Below are positions 51,001-60,600 of a stretch of 64,000 bases of DNA, piece after piece. How positions within the stretch are numbered: the first letter of the stretch is position 1; every line of letters starts with the position of its first letter. The stretch covers positions 4,976,501-5,040,500 of the forward strand of contig NZ_CP012670.1 in NCBI RefSeq assembly GCF_004135735.1, read 5' to 3'. The translations under genes were made by a program, and so were the position numbers. The notes beneath the pieces were generated by a model. The model was not told where the DNA came from. It made no database searches and was given only the letters and a program-made list of their open reading frames with translations. The stretch comes from Sorangium cellulosum. GTDB taxonomy: Bacteria; Myxococcota_A; Polyangia; Polyangiales; Polyangiaceae.

Positions 51001-51162
51001 ATCGGGACGGGGGTGTTCGGCGGCATGCTCACCGCGACGGTGCTCAGCATCTTCTTCGCGCCGCTGTTCTTCGTGCTGGTCAGCCGCCTGCGGCGCGGGC
51101 GGGCCGCCGGCGCCCCGCGAGGGCCGGAGTCTGATCGAGCGGCCGAGAGCCGCTCTGGATGA
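48016..51162 (+). CDS. RND multidrug efflux pump (AcrB/MexB type, HAE1)
   Basis: A 1048-residue inner-membrane transporter of usual family length. It starts MSRFFIDRPIFAVVIAMFIA, the standard first transmembrane segment. The proton-relay aspartates are in IGIIVDDAIVVVENVER and the relay lysine in MGLSAKNAILIIEFAKS. It exports lipophilic compounds using the proton gradient together with the adaptor upstream. No TolC/OprM-type channel follows, so the outer-membrane partner must be encoded elsewhere, unless the divergent barrel protein serves another role. Substrate is unknown. Confidence 0.95.
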   Translation: MSRFFIDRPIFAVVIAMFIALLGAIALPRLPVTQYPSVAPPTVTIYTSYPGATPQTLDQSVVSLIERELTSAKRLLYFQSSSDTSGTAQITATFLPGTDPDLAQIDVQNRIKAVEPRLPAPVRQAGLFVEASTSSFLMVVSLSSRDGSLSPTALGDILARSVIDELKRVPGVGRVQLWTSERAMRVWIDPTRLAALSLSPADVTAAIAAQNVQFASGRVGDLPSPPTQQISAALIAEGQLETPEDFGAIVLRAKPDGSRVLLRDVATIEIGAQSALSSSRSNGKPDAAIGIQLANGANAMKTSDLVRARMEELSRGLPPNVTYSVPYDTAPFVRISVRKVIQTLAEAMVLVFVVMFLFLQNIRYTLIPAIVVPLALLGTCAVMLLAGASINMLSLFGMVLAIGIIVDDAIVVVENVERLMAEEGLSPREATRKAMAEISGAVVGITLVLSAVFVPMAFASGSVGAIYRQFSMSMAVSILFSAFLALTLTPALCAVLLRPVPAGHARRRGPLGWFNAGFERLTSGYRRWVAGSLDRRARMLLGFTIVVATLGLLYVRLPTGFLPEEDQGLVIAAVELPPEATQHRTLKVVEQVEAHYLSRPAVGSTAAFPGFGFSGSGQNVATIFLNLKDWDERPDGATAQSEAALANAELGRIRDGVVYSLVPPPIMELSNTSGFSLKLQDRGGRGNAALVAAQQRLIELASASPVLAQVRAEAQADAAQIRLRIDRQKASALGVSFERAAAALSTALSPTYVNDFPNQGRLQQVIVQAHAESRMQLEDVLRLSVPNDAGQMVPLSAFATAAWERGPLQLARFNGFPAVGISGAPAPGRSSGEAMAEIERLAAQLPPGFGVEWIGQSYQERLSGAEAPALLALSLIVVFLVLAALYESFAIPLAVILVVPLGVVGAVLAMTARALPNDVFFKVGLITIMGLSAKNAILIIEFAKSLREQGKSVREAAIEAARLRFRPILMTSLAFILGVVPLVFARNAGSATQHAIGTGVFGGMLTATVLSIFFAPLFFVLVSRLRRGRAAGAPRGPESDRAAESRSG

Positions 51163-51342
51163 TCAGGGGACTCGGGGGCTGGCTCATCCCACGGCGCGGG
51201 GCTGGCGCTCGGCCGATCGCCTCCGGCGCGCGCTCCACGACGGCATGGGGCAGAAGGCCACGGCAATGAGCCGGGGAGCGGCATCTTTCCAGTGAGACCG
51301 ATTATCGCTCTCCCGGCGGGCGTCAATGAAAGAGCCCTGGCG

Positions 51343-51372
51343 TTGACGGAGCTCCGCGGCAGCCGCTACGAT
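51343..51372 (+). promoter_or_regulatory. Candidate sigma-70 promoter for the kinase cassette
   Basis: TTGACG (51343-51348) and TACGAT (51367-51372) are 18 bases apart, about 67 bases before the kinase start codon, in a non-coding stretch. Both boxes are close to consensus. Unproven. Confidence 0.4.
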
Positions 51373-51438
51373 TGCGTATGATTGCTGCGTCCTCCTGACG
51401 GTGGTCGCGTTGTCCTCATCAGCCCGGGGTGAGACGCC

Positions 51439-53076
51439 GTGAAGGAGCTCGATTCGCCGGTCCATGTGGGAGATGTCCTACTCGGCAAGTACACGGTGGA
51501 GCGGGTCCTCGGCCGGGGCGGGATGGGGGTTGTCGTGGCGGCGCGCCACCGTGAGCTCGGAGAGCTCTTCGCCATCAAGCTCCTCTTGCCCCGGGCGCTC
51601 GCCGACGCCCAGGCCGCGGAGCTCTTCCTGCGCGAGGCGCGCGCCGCGGTGCAGCTGAAGGGCGAGCACATCGTCCGCGTCCATGACGTCGGCAGGCTGG
51701 AGACCGGTGCCCCTTACATGGTGATGGAGCACCTCGTCGGGTGCGACCTGCAGCAGATCGTCATTGAGCGCGGGCCGCTGCCCGTTCGCGAGGCGGTGGA
51801 CCACGTCCTGCAAGTCTGCGACGCGCTGGCCGAGGCGCACGCCCAGGGGCTCGTGCACCGCGACCTCAAGCCGGCCAACCTGTTCCTCACGCGCCGGCCG
51901 AGCGGGGCGCCGCTCGTCAAGGTGCTCGATTTCGGCATCTCCAGGCGGATCAAGCCCGACGCCACGGATCTGACCAACACCCTCGTCCTGCACGGCTCCC
52001 CTCTTTACATGGCGCCGGAGCAGATGAGACGCGCCAAGCGCGTGGACACGCGGAGCGACATCTGGTCGATGGGCGTGGTCCTGCACCACCTGGTGACGGG
52101 GATGATGCCCTTCCCCGCAGAGACGCTGACGGAGGTGGTGGCGCGCGTGCTGCAAGAGGAGCCGCTCCTGCCCAGCCAGCAGCGGCCGGGGCTCCCCGAC
52201 GCGCTGGACACGGTGGTGGCGCTGTGCCTGCAAAAGCGGCCGGAGCACCGGTTTCAGTCAATCGAGGAGCTGGCCGCCGCGCTGCGCGTGCTCACGTCCG
52301 AGAGCGGGCCGGAGGCCGCGGCGCCTGTGGCCACGAGATCGGCCCCCGGCGCGGCGTCGGCGCTGGCGGACACGCAGGCCGCGCTGGACCTGACCCCCGT
52401 GCGCCCGACGCGGCCGGCGGCGGAGGCGCCGGCGCCGACGTCGGGCCACGACATGGCGCGGACCCTCTCGGAGTCCGTCGACCGCGCAGCGCCGGCCGCG
52501 CGCTCGAGCGACTGGGCGTGGAGCAGGCTGCGCAGGTCCCCCGGGGGGGCGTCGATCGCGGGCGCGGCGCTGGCCGCGCTCGCCGCCGGGCTCGGCTGGG
52601 TGGCCCTGTCGGGGCAGCAGCGGTCGGCTCCGGCAGCCTCGGCGAGCGTGGCGCAGGAACTCCCCGCGCCGGTCGGGCCCCCGGCCGGAGAGGGGGCGCC
52701 TGCCCCGGCCGCGGTGGACGCCGCGACGCCCGGCGCCGTCGCCCAGTCGCCGGCGCCGGCCCCCGCCCCGACGCCGGCGCCGGCCCCGCCCCGACGCCGG
52801 CGCCGGCCCCCGCCCCGACGCCGGCGCCGCCTCCGAGCGCCTCCGCGCCCTCGACGCCGGCCGCGCCGGCGAGCGCGGCCAGCGAGCCGCCATCGCAGAC
52901 GGCGTCCGTGCCCAGGCTGGGCTCGGCGCCGGCCCGGGGGCCCGCCACGACGGCGGCGGGCGCGGCCGCCTCCTCGACCGCGGCGCCGGCGGTGCCGCGC
53001 AGGAAGTACGAGGGAATCTACTGAGCACGTGCCGCGCGGCAGCCCAGGCCGGACCAACGGGGAACGGGAGGAGTGA
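51439..53076 (+). CDS. Ser/Thr protein kinase (Hanks type), C-terminal tail frameshifted as read
   Basis: A 545-codon frame. The kinase domain spans about residues 18-290: Gly loop GRGGMG (25-30), Lys47 in AIK, HRDLKPANL (about 140), DFGIS, and APEQM with SDIWSMGVVL. A possible membrane segment lies at about 370-390 (AALAALAAGLGWVAL), then a Pro/Ala tail. From about residue 450 the frame turns into an improbable Arg-rich stretch, because one of three 24-base repeats (52772-52794) lacks one C. Adding one C restores an Ala/Pro/Ser tail ending in PRRKYEGIY with a stop at 53024. The kinase domain is intact in either case. It heads a cassette with two envelope proteins, which suggests a transmembrane signalling or envelope role. 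Confidence 0.9.
   Translation: MKELDSPVHVGDVLLGKYTVERVLGRGGMGVVVAARHRELGELFAIKLLLPRALADAQAAELFLREARAAVQLKGEHIVRVHDVGRLETGAPYMVMEHLVGCDLQQIVIERGPLPVREAVDHVLQVCDALAEAHAQGLVHRDLKPANLFLTRRPSGAPLVKVLDFGISRRIKPDATDLTNTLVLHGSPLYMAPEQMRRAKRVDTRSDIWSMGVVLHHLVTGMMPFPAETLTEVVARVLQEEPLLPSQQRPGLPDALDTVVALCLQKRPEHRFQSIEELAAALRVLTSESGPEAAAPVATRSAPGAASALADTQAALDLTPVRPTRPAAEAPAPTSGHDMARTLSESVDRAAPAARSSDWAWSRLRRSPGGASIAGAALAALAAGLGWVALSGQQRSAPAASASVAQELPAPVGPPAGEGAPAPAAVDAATPGAVAQSPAPAPAPTPAPAPPRRRRRPPPRRRRRLRAPPRPRRRPRRRARPASRHRRRRPCPGWARRRPGGPPRRRRARPPPRPRRRRCRAGSTRESTEHVPRGSPGRTNGEREE
52748..52818 (+). repeat. 24-bp tandem repeat with one-base deletion in the middle copy
   Basis: Copies at 52748-52771 (24 bases), 52772-52794 (23 bases) and 52795-52818 (24 bases) encode a PAPAPT-type tail in the kinase gene. 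The middle copy has C4 (52784-52787) where the others have C5, shifting the frame. Confidence 0.9.
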
Positions 53077-53083
53077 AGCACCG

Positions 53084-54076
53084 ATGTTCTCAGCGGATCG
53101 AGGCGCTCGTGGGCTCGCCCCCATCGCGCTCGTCGCGGCCCTGGCCCTGATCGCGCCCCGCCCGGCGCAGGCCCAGGAGGCCCAGGAGGTCGACAGGCAC
53201 GCCGCCTTGGCCGCCCAGGCGCTCTACGATCAGGCCACCGCGGAGATGGATGCCGGGCGCTTCGCGAGCGCGTGCGGCAAGCTGGAGGAGGTCACGCGGC
53301 TCGTGCCGGACGGGCTGGGCGCCAAGCTGACGCTGGCCCAGTGCTACGAGGACTGGGGGAAGCTCGCGAGCGCGTGGGCGCAGTACACGATGGTCGAGGC
53401 CCTCTCGGCCAAGGCCGGGCAGGCGGAGCGCTCGGCGCGCGCGGGCGCGTGGGCCGCGGCGCTCAAGCCCAGGCTCGCGACGCTGACGGTCGACGTCCCG
53501 GCGGCGGTGCGGGCCTATCCAGGGCTCGAGATCACGCGCGACGGCGTGCCGCTCGGCGAGGCGCAGTGGGGCGCGTCGCTGCCGGTGGACGCGGGAGCGC
53601 ACGAGATCGTGGCGACGGCGAGGGATCGCAGGCCCTGGAGGGGGTCCGCCGTCGTGACGGCGGACGGCGAGGCGGTGTCGGTGGCGATCCCCGCCCTTTC
53701 GCCCGTCCCTGCGATCGTGCCCCAGCGAGCGCGATCCACGACGGGAGGCGCCCAGCGCGCCGCGGGTCTCGTGGTCGGGGGAGCGGGGCTGCTCGGGGCC
53801 GGCGTCGGTGTGTTCTTCGGGGTTCGCGCGGTGCTCAAGCGGGACGAGAGCAACGCGGATGGCCATTGCCACCATGGAAACATCTGCGATGACATCGGGT
53901 ACGAGGCGCGCGCGCAGGCCGTCGCGGCGGGCGACATCAGCACGGTGATGCTCATCGCTGGCGGCGCCGCGCTCGCCGGCGGCGTCGCGCTGTTCCTGAC
54001 GGCGCCGACGCCGGAGCGCCCGGGCGCGCACATCGCCCTGGGGCCGCGCGGGATCGCCCTGCGGGGGCGCTTCTGA
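53084..54076 (+). CDS. Signal-peptide, TPR/PEGA-like membrane protein
   Basis: A 330-residue protein with a signal peptide (ALVAALALIAPRPAQA). A TPR-like region follows (YDQATAEMDAGRFASACGKL, LTLAQCYEDWGKLASAWAQY), then a beta-rich PEGA-like segment (EITRDGVPLGEAQWG, PVDAGAHEIVATARDRRPW). Two hydrophobic stretches (LVVGGAGLLGAGVGVFFG and STVMLIAGGAALAGGVALFL) suggest membrane anchoring. Proteins of this build commonly accompany Ser/Thr kinases in Polyangiaceae. It starts 60 bases after the restored kinase stop and overlaps the next gene by one base. Function unknown; a substrate or envelope partner of the kinase is an inference. Confidence 0.75.
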   Translation: MFSADRGARGLAPIALVAALALIAPRPAQAQEAQEVDRHAALAAQALYDQATAEMDAGRFASACGKLEEVTRLVPDGLGAKLTLAQCYEDWGKLASAWAQYTMVEALSAKAGQAERSARAGAWAAALKPRLATLTVDVPAAVRAYPGLEITRDGVPLGEAQWGASLPVDAGAHEIVATARDRRPWRGSAVVTADGEAVSVAIPALSPVPAIVPQRARSTTGGAQRAAGLVVGGAGLLGAGVGVFFGVRAVLKRDESNADGHCHHGNICDDIGYEARAQAVAAGDISTVMLIAGGAALAGGVALFLTAPTPERPGAHIALGPRGIALRGRF

Positions 54077-54864
54077 TGCGACGCCGCCGGCGCAGGACGG
54101 GCGGCGGAGCCGTGGCGCGCGTGCCCCTCGCGGCGGGCGCCGGCGCGCTCTGCGCCGCCGCGGTATGGCCCGGATGCAACGCGATCCTCGGGATCGAGGC
54201 GCCCGAGCGAGAGGGCGCGGGCGATCAGCTCGACTGCACCATGCTGGAGGTCGTGCCGGGGGAGCCCCTGGAGCTGTCGATGATCGACGACATGGAGGAT
54301 GGAAACACCGCCATCCCAAAGGGTGACGGCGCAATCCCTCGGCAGGGGGTCTGGATCCTCTTCCACGACAACTCCGAGGACGGAGATCAACAACCTCCCC
54401 ACCAGTCCAAGCTCGTCGAGGCGATGAGCCCCGCGCGCGGCGACAGCGAGAGGGGCGTGCACACGAGCGGCAACGAGCTCTTCACCGAGTGGGGAGCCGG
54501 CATCGGCATTCGCCTGAGCGGCTACTACGACGCGACCGCGTACCGTGGGGTCACCTTCTGGGCCCGCGCCGAGGAAGGGTCGTCCACGGACCTGTTCGTG
54601 ACGCTCGTCGATCAGCAGACCGATAACGAGGGTGGGATCTGCGGTGACGACGAGGGGCAGGTGCCCTGCTACGACCATTTCCACACGATCGTCACCCTGA
54701 CGCCCGACTGGAAGCACTTCAAGGTCCCTGCCGGGTGCCTCGTCCAGACCGGATATGGCGTCTTCGAGGCGCTCGCGCAGGACAGGATCCGGAACATCCA
54801 GTTCAGCTTCGGCCCGGGCCAGGCATTCGATATCTGGATCGACGACGTCGCGTTCTACAGGTGA
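54076..54864 (+). CDS. Lipoprotein with carbohydrate-binding-like beta-sandwich domain
   Basis: A 262-residue protein whose ATG overlaps the previous stop (TGATG). A lipobox-like site (VWPGC) follows a hydrophobic stretch, with CNAILGIEAPE after it, a start often seen in Polyangiaceae surface lipoproteins. The mature part has the pattern of a galactose-binding-like/CBM sandwich: IDDMEDGNTAI, GIGIRLSGYYDATAYRGVTF, and a final FDIWIDDVAFYR. It probably lies on the cell surface and binds a carbohydrate, but the ligand is not known. Last gene of the kinase cassette. Confidence 0.75.
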   Translation: MRRRRRRTGGGAVARVPLAAGAGALCAAAVWPGCNAILGIEAPEREGAGDQLDCTMLEVVPGEPLELSMIDDMEDGNTAIPKGDGAIPRQGVWILFHDNSEDGDQQPPHQSKLVEAMSPARGDSERGVHTSGNELFTEWGAGIGIRLSGYYDATAYRGVTFWARAEEGSSTDLFVTLVDQQTDNEGGICGDDEGQVPCYDHFHTIVTLTPDWKHFKVPAGCLVQTGYGVFEALAQDRIRNIQFSFGPGQAFDIWIDDVAFYR

Positions 54865-54871
54865 CCGCTTC

Positions 54872-54886
54872 GCCGGCGGGGCCGGC
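54872..54886. terminator. Weak hairpin between convergent genes
   Basis: Two GCCGGC elements separated by GGG could form a short hairpin in the 81-base gap between the lipoprotein gene and drmC, which converge. No T-tract. Confidence 0.25.
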
Positions 54887-54945
54887 GGGAGGCCGCGCCG
54901 TTCGCCTGAACGTCGGGCTGACCCGCGGCCCCGACACGGAGCACC

Positions 54946-55767
54946 TCATGCCCTGACGACCACCGCCGCGTCCACCAGGTTCCACCATTGCCGCTCGAGG
55001 CTCGCGGCAAACCCCCGGTCCTCGATCGCCACGCCGGCCTCTAGATTCCGCGTCTGCCCTCGGTCCGTGAAGTTCGCGGAGGTGATGAGCGTGTACTCGT
55101 GATCGATCACGACGCACTTGGCGTGCAGGCTGACCGCGCTCTGCTTCTCCGCCGTCCGCGGGTCGAAGTACACGACCGGCTTCGGATCCCCGAACGGCCA
55201 CATCAGCCGGTAGAACAGCGCCACGACCGCCCTCCCCCGCTCCACGTTCCCCTGCGCGGCCTCGAGCGGCGCCGACACCAGGGACCAGCTTTGCCCAGCG
55301 CCCTTGACCGCGTGCCGCAGCCGCTCCGCGAGCTGTCCCACGTCGACGAAGAGCTCCACCGTCACGCCATGGTCGGCCATGACCCGGTGCAGCGACGCGA
55401 ACAGCTCCGCGCCGTGGTCGATCGAATACCCGGCGATGAGCACGTGCTCCCGCGCCCGCGCGAAGAGCTCGGGCAGGACGACCCGCGTGTGGCGGGAATG
55501 GCTGACGCCCGGGTCGTCGCCCGTCCAGACCAGGGTGAGCCTGGGTGTCTTCCGGTGCCGCCGCTCGGCGAGCGCGACGTCGACCAGCGCGCGAACGCCC
55601 TCCCGCCCGAGCCGGAGATAGGGCCTCAGCGGCTCCACGAGGTGCCCGAGGCCGCTGGCTCGCAGGCTCGTCTCGTTGATCGGTACGCGCACGCCCTCTC
55701 GGTCGAGAACGGCGACGAGTCCGAGCAGATCCTGCTCCGTGACGGCGGATAACCCCGGTCCCTTCAC
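54946..55767 (-). CDS. drmC: DISARM protein DrmC (phospholipase D-like)
   Basis: A GTG at 55767 overlaps the drmB stop (GTGA), giving 273 residues. The C-terminal part carries a PLD catalytic motif, HAKCVVIDHEYTLITSANFT (HxKxxxxD then SxN), and the N-terminal part has IAGYSIDHGAELF, as in DrmC. The protein is the PLD-family accessory of the DISARM anti-phage system; in studied systems it is the least essential core component. It follows drmA and drmB with four-base overlaps, so it is translationally coupled. Confidence 0.88.
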   Translation of the reverse strand: MKGPGLSAVTEQDLLGLVAVLDREGVRVPINETSLRASGLGHLVEPLRPYLRLGREGVRALVDVALAERRHRKTPRLTLVWTGDDPGVSHSRHTRVVLPELFARAREHVLIAGYSIDHGAELFASLHRVMADHGVTVELFVDVGQLAERLRHAVKGAGQSWSLVSAPLEAAQGNVERGRAVVALFYRLMWPFGDPKPVVYFDPRTAEKQSAVSLHAKCVVIDHEYTLITSANFTDRGQTRNLEAGVAIEDRGFAASLERQWWNLVDAAVVVRA

Positions 55768-57647
55768 GGCCGGACCGAGAAGAAAGCGAGCTCGGGATCG
55801 TGCCCCATCGCCGGCGCGACGAGCGCTCGGTCCAGGTAGCGGTTGAACCGCTCGCACGCCGGCTCTGCGACGTACAGGCACCCGTGGCACGCGGCGCCCT
55901 CGAGGTGGCGCCCCGACTGATCCCTGGGCGAGTGGTGGGCGCACACGGGATCGCTGGAGCACAGCGAGGCCATGTCCCAGGCGCGGCGGAGGTGCCGCTC
56001 GATGAAGCGCCCCTGCTCGACGAGCCCTCCGAGCGTGCCCTCCGCGCCGCTCGTGCCCGTCATGATGAAGATCGCCGCCATCGGCAGGTCATCGTTCGCC
56101 GGCGCACAGTAGATGCGCTCGGACAGCGCGCTCGCGGAGTAGCCGCACTGGAGCGAGATCGAGGCCATCAGGAGGTGCGAGAGCGAGTGCAGCAGGTAAA
56201 ACCGGGCTCCAGGGAACGCGGGCCCTCGACTGCTGCCCTTGAACTCCTGCTTGTACCCGTCCTCGAGCTCGTCCGCGCGCCGGATCACCGCCGGCCGGCC
56301 CTCCCATTCCTGCACCTTCGCCTCGTCGAGGCAGATCAACACGCCCTCGCCGAAGATCTCTGCCGCCGGCAGCCATGTCGTCGTGAGCCCGAGCGGCTGG
56401 AGGTTGCTCACGTCCTCGGTCTCGCCCTGGAGGTTCAGCGGCGTCGCCGACAGGCGGGTCAGGCCGATCTGCGCGCGCACCTGCCGCACCTTCTTGGCGA
56501 GCACGATGCGGCTCACCTTCGGCGGCAACGGATAACGCTTCGGCGGGAGGCGGCAGGCGAAGAAGTCGTCGTCCCGCGGCGGGAGCTGGCCGTCGATCTC
56601 GTCCCTCGCCTCGAGGAAGACCCTGTACTCCGCGGTCTTGAGCCCGTCCCGCGCCGGCGGCTTGCCCTTGCGGATCGTCTCGATGGCCGCCCACACCTGG
56701 TCGTCGCTGTGGCCGCGCAGCGCGTTGCGCACGGCGGCCACGACCTTGCGCAGCACCGGGAGATCCTCGCGCGTGACCTCCTTCACGACGTTCCACACGT
56801 CGGATTGCTTGACCTTGTTCTCGATCTCGCGCGCCTTGTCGGGGATCGACAGCGCGCTCATCCATTGCGAGAAGTACCCGCTGCTCGCCGTGCGGACGAG
56901 CAGGTTGAGCTTCTCCTGACACCCCTTCTCCTCGCGCCCCTCCGGCCCGAGCCACGGCCTCTCCCCGCGGCACTGCGGCAGGACCTTGGGCTCGCGCGCC
57001 TCCGAGAGCTTCCTCTCCGCGCCGCACACGCCGCAGCACACGCGGATATGGGCGAAGTCGCCGGACGCGTCCTCCTTGAGGTAGAGGTCCGGCGCGTCGC
57101 ACCGCGCCTCCCGGGACGTGTGCACGAACCAGCTCCAGGGGAACTCGTCGAGGTGCCCCCGCTTGCACGTCGCCACGAACCGCACGGGGACACAGACCTC
57201 CTTCTGCGTGTTGGTGCAGTGATGGTAATAACGCCCCTTCTCCCGCTCGAGGTTCTTCGACGGGCCGAGCGCGCGGCAGCGCTGGCAGACGAACCACGAC
57301 GGGAACTCGGCGACCTGGATGCCGCTGTACTGGGACGGCGCGTCGTCGTCGCCCGCGGGGGGCAGGCGGAACGCGCGGTTGATGCTCAGCTCGATCCCGA
57401 GCTTCGCGCCGACCTTGGAGACGATCGCGTCGCGCAGGCGGGGCTCGTCGATGAAGCCCTGGTCCTTGTACCTGTCGTAACGCCAGAAGTCGGTGCCGCC
57501 GATGAGCACGGCGTGGTCGAGCAGGTCGACCATCGCGCCCGGGCCGAACGTCGTCACGACCTGGCTCAGCCGGATCTTCCCCTCGGGGGGCCTGTGCCCG
57601 CCCTTCGCGCTCTTCTTCCCCGCGGCCATCAGTTTCCTTGCGGCCAT
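55764..57647 (-). CDS. drmB: DISARM protein DrmB (DUF1998)
   Basis: ATG 57647 overlaps the drmA stop; 627 residues. The start region LSQVVTTFGPGAMVDLLDHA with FWRYDRYKDQGF is characteristic of DrmB. Several Cys clusters (CQRC, CGVCGAERK, late CHGCLYV and others) suggest zinc binding. The C-terminal DUF1998 domain has ARFYLLHSLSHLLMASISLQ and CGYSASALSERIY. DrmB partners the DrmA helicase-like protein to recognise incoming phage DNA. No truncation is seen. Confidence 0.92.
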   Translation of the reverse strand: MAARKLMAAGKKSAKGGHRPPEGKIRLSQVVTTFGPGAMVDLLDHAVLIGGTDFWRYDRYKDQGFIDEPRLRDAIVSKVGAKLGIELSINRAFRLPPAGDDDAPSQYSGIQVAEFPSWFVCQRCRALGPSKNLEREKGRYYHHCTNTQKEVCVPVRFVATCKRGHLDEFPWSWFVHTSREARCDAPDLYLKEDASGDFAHIRVCCGVCGAERKLSEAREPKVLPQCRGERPWLGPEGREEKGCQEKLNLLVRTASSGYFSQWMSALSIPDKAREIENKVKQSDVWNVVKEVTREDLPVLRKVVAAVRNALRGHSDDQVWAAIETIRKGKPPARDGLKTAEYRVFLEARDEIDGQLPPRDDDFFACRLPPKRYPLPPKVSRIVLAKKVRQVRAQIGLTRLSATPLNLQGETEDVSNLQPLGLTTTWLPAAEIFGEGVLICLDEAKVQEWEGRPAVIRRADELEDGYKQEFKGSSRGPAFPGARFYLLHSLSHLLMASISLQCGYSASALSERIYCAPANDDLPMAAIFIMTGTSGAEGTLGGLVEQGRFIERHLRRAWDMASLCSSDPVCAHHSPRDQSGRHLEGAACHGCLYVAEPACERFNRYLDRALVAPAMGHDPELAFFSVRP

Positions 57648-60600
57648 CAGTCTTGCCTCCCCAGCCGGCGCCCGACGAGCCACAGGTGCGCCGTGGACTC
57701 GACGTCTCGCAGCGAGGTCGGCGCCGCGAAGCGCCCATCGGCCGTGTCGGGGCCCGGGCGCTCCTCGTCGAGCGGCGTGTAGAGCAGCGGCTTGCCGCCG
57801 ACCTTCTCCCGGTCGAACTTCGAATACCGGCGCTGCTTCGGCTCCTCGGGGGTCGATCGCACGAGGTCGGTCCACGTGTCGAGCAGGTTGTGGCCGCGCA
57901 GGCGGAGCTCCTCCGCGAGCTTCTCCTGCCCGTCCTTTTGCAGCTCGGGCTGGCAGCTCGCGCGCGCGGCGAGCCGCTCGACCACCGCGTCCGCCAGGTG
58001 CCGGTTCGCCGGCAGCGCCATGGCGCCCCTCGGCGGGGTCAGGTCGTGCGACGCGAAGCGGATCATGGAGGTGAGCGTGCCCACGAGCCCCCGGTCGAGG
58101 GCGGGGCCCGAGAACGGCGTCACGCTCGTGGCCTCGACGAAGCGGTAGAAGCTCTCGTGGTAGGCGGCGAAGTGCTCGTAGTGCGAGCGGTCCCGCGACT
58201 TGTGGAGGTTGTACACGGTGACCACGAGCCCGGGCCACCTCTCCTGGCGGCCGACGCGGCTCGACGCCTGGATGTACTCGGCCGTCGTCTTCGGCTGGCC
58301 CGCGACCACCATGAGCCCGAGTCGATCGATGTCGACGCCGACCGAGATCATGTTGCTCGCGAGCAGCACGTTGATCGCCTCCGGATCGCGCCAGGGCTTG
58401 TTGAGCCGGTCCTTGGTGCGCTTCACCTTGTCCGTGTGCTCGCGGCTCGTCAGCTCGACCGGCTCGTCCCCGAGCTCCCGGTTTTCGAACCAGAGGTGCT
58501 TTCCCGTCGCGTTCAGGGGACGCGCGTCTTCCGCCTGCTTGGTGCGGGCGAGCACCTCGTCGTCGACCAGCCGGCGCATGCCGCCGAGCTCCCGGAGGCT
58601 GTTGAAGTAGCCGGCGAGCGTCATGTACGCGTCCGCCGTCTGGTCGGGCGGCAGCGACGGGTCATAGGCCTTCATCGCCCCGGCGAGCAGCGTCCGGTAC
58701 ACGCGCAGGAGGATCGCCTTCATGCTGCGCCCCTGCGCCGCGACGCCCACGTACTTGCGGCCGGGGCGCTTCCCGTCGACGGTCGCGAAGTACGTCTCCG
58801 AATCGTCGATGCCGGGCGGCGGGAACACGCTCACCGCGGCGGCCGGGCGGCCGAACAGGGCCTGGATCTGCGTATCGGCGCGGCGGACCGTCGCCGTCGC
58901 CGCCAGCACCTTGGGCCGCACGACGGAGGGCGCCGCCGTGGATCGGGGATCGGCGCTCGCCGGCCGCGAGCAGAGGGCGTCGACCGCGGTCTCGTAGAGA
59001 CCCACCATCGTGCCGAGGGGCCCGGAGATCAGGTGAAGCTCGTCCTGCACGATGAGCTCGGGAGGGGCGAGGCCGCCGGGCAGGCTCTTCGCGGCGCGCG
59101 GCGGCTTCCCGTCCATCGGGCCGTAGAAGCGCCGGCCCCCGCGCGCGCTCGCCTTGCCGAACAGCATGCCGGCCTCGCCGCGCCAGGGCATCATCGCGAG
59201 CTTGTCGACCGTGGCGATGAGGAAGCTCGGCAGCTCGCGGTAGACCTGATCGTCGACGAAGACGACGGGAATGCCCTCGCTGTTGTTGGCGCACGAGAAC
59301 TCGCACGTCTCGCTGGTGCAGCCGACCCGCACCTCGTCGGGCGCGGTCTTCGAGGGCAGGAGCGACAGGCTGTTCGGGCCGAGCTCCTTGCCGCACCACG
59401 GGCACGCGGGCAGCGGGCACGGATTGCCGTTCACGCCGAGCTTGAAGCCGGTGACGAGCCTGGACGCCTCCTCCATCGTGTTGGCCGTGGCGCTGCGCCC
59501 GACCCAGAGGCCGACCGAGAAGCGCGTATCACCGAGCACCGCGGGCCTCTTCCGGCGCTGCGACTCCAGCGCGCAGAGGAGCGTCGCCGCGCGGCCGAGC
59601 TGGTCGAGCGTGAGCAGGCGCAGGGTGTACCGGAGGAGCACGGCGACGCCGAGCCCGCCATCCGGCAGCTTCGCCCGCCGGAGGCGGCGGAGGAGCAGGC
59701 AAAAGGCGATCACGCCGAGGTACGCCTCGGTCTTGCCGCCGCCGGTCGGGAAGAAGATGAGCTCGACGCGCTCGCGGTCGGCGTGCTCGCCGTCGGCCAC
59801 GCCGTTCAGGTTCATCAGCAGGAACGCGAGCTGGAACAGGCGCCACTCGGGGCGCTTGCCGTCCTGGTAGCGGGAAGGGCTCCTGTGCCTCGCGGCCTCG
59901 GCCATGGCCTCGTTGGCCATGCAGAACGCCTGGCGGATCTGCGCGTTGCTCGCGAGGAGCTCGATCCCCGCCTCGATGCGCCGCCGGGCCTCCTCGGCCT
60001 TGCGCATGAGCTCGTCGCGGGTCTCGGCGCGCTTGTCGCCTTCGACCTGCGTGCTCCGCTGCTTCTGGATCCAGGCGCCGTAGGCCGCCGGCAGGCGCTC
60101 CAGCCGCGCGCGCACGTCCTCTCCCCGCTCGAGCTTCGCGAGCTCATCCATCGCGACGGTCACGCCCTCTTCCTCGTGGGCGACGACCCGCCGCACCTCG
60201 TATTCGGGCAGCCAGGTGGTCTTCACGCGCGTGACCGCGGGTCTGGGGGCAGAGCCCGGCTCGCCGGGCGAGCCCCCGTCGTCGACCCCGCCCTGCCCCG
60301 GGGGCACCTCCACGGCGACGCCGTGGCCGACGGCGTACTCGACGCGCTCGCGAAACTGCAGATCGGCGACCTTCTGATCCCACTGGTCGCTGTCCTCGTC
60401 GGAGAAATTCGGCCGCGGGACGATGGCCTCCGGGCATTCGATCTCCAGCTCGACCTGGAAGATCATCTGCTCGTCGCGCCGGCCCTTGTCGCCCTGTCCG
60501 CGCCGGTTCACGACGAAGAGCGCGAGCGCCTGTGTCCCTTCCGGGATGCCCCGGGCGCGCTCGACGGCCTTGATCTGGCCATAAAGCATGATGCCCACGG

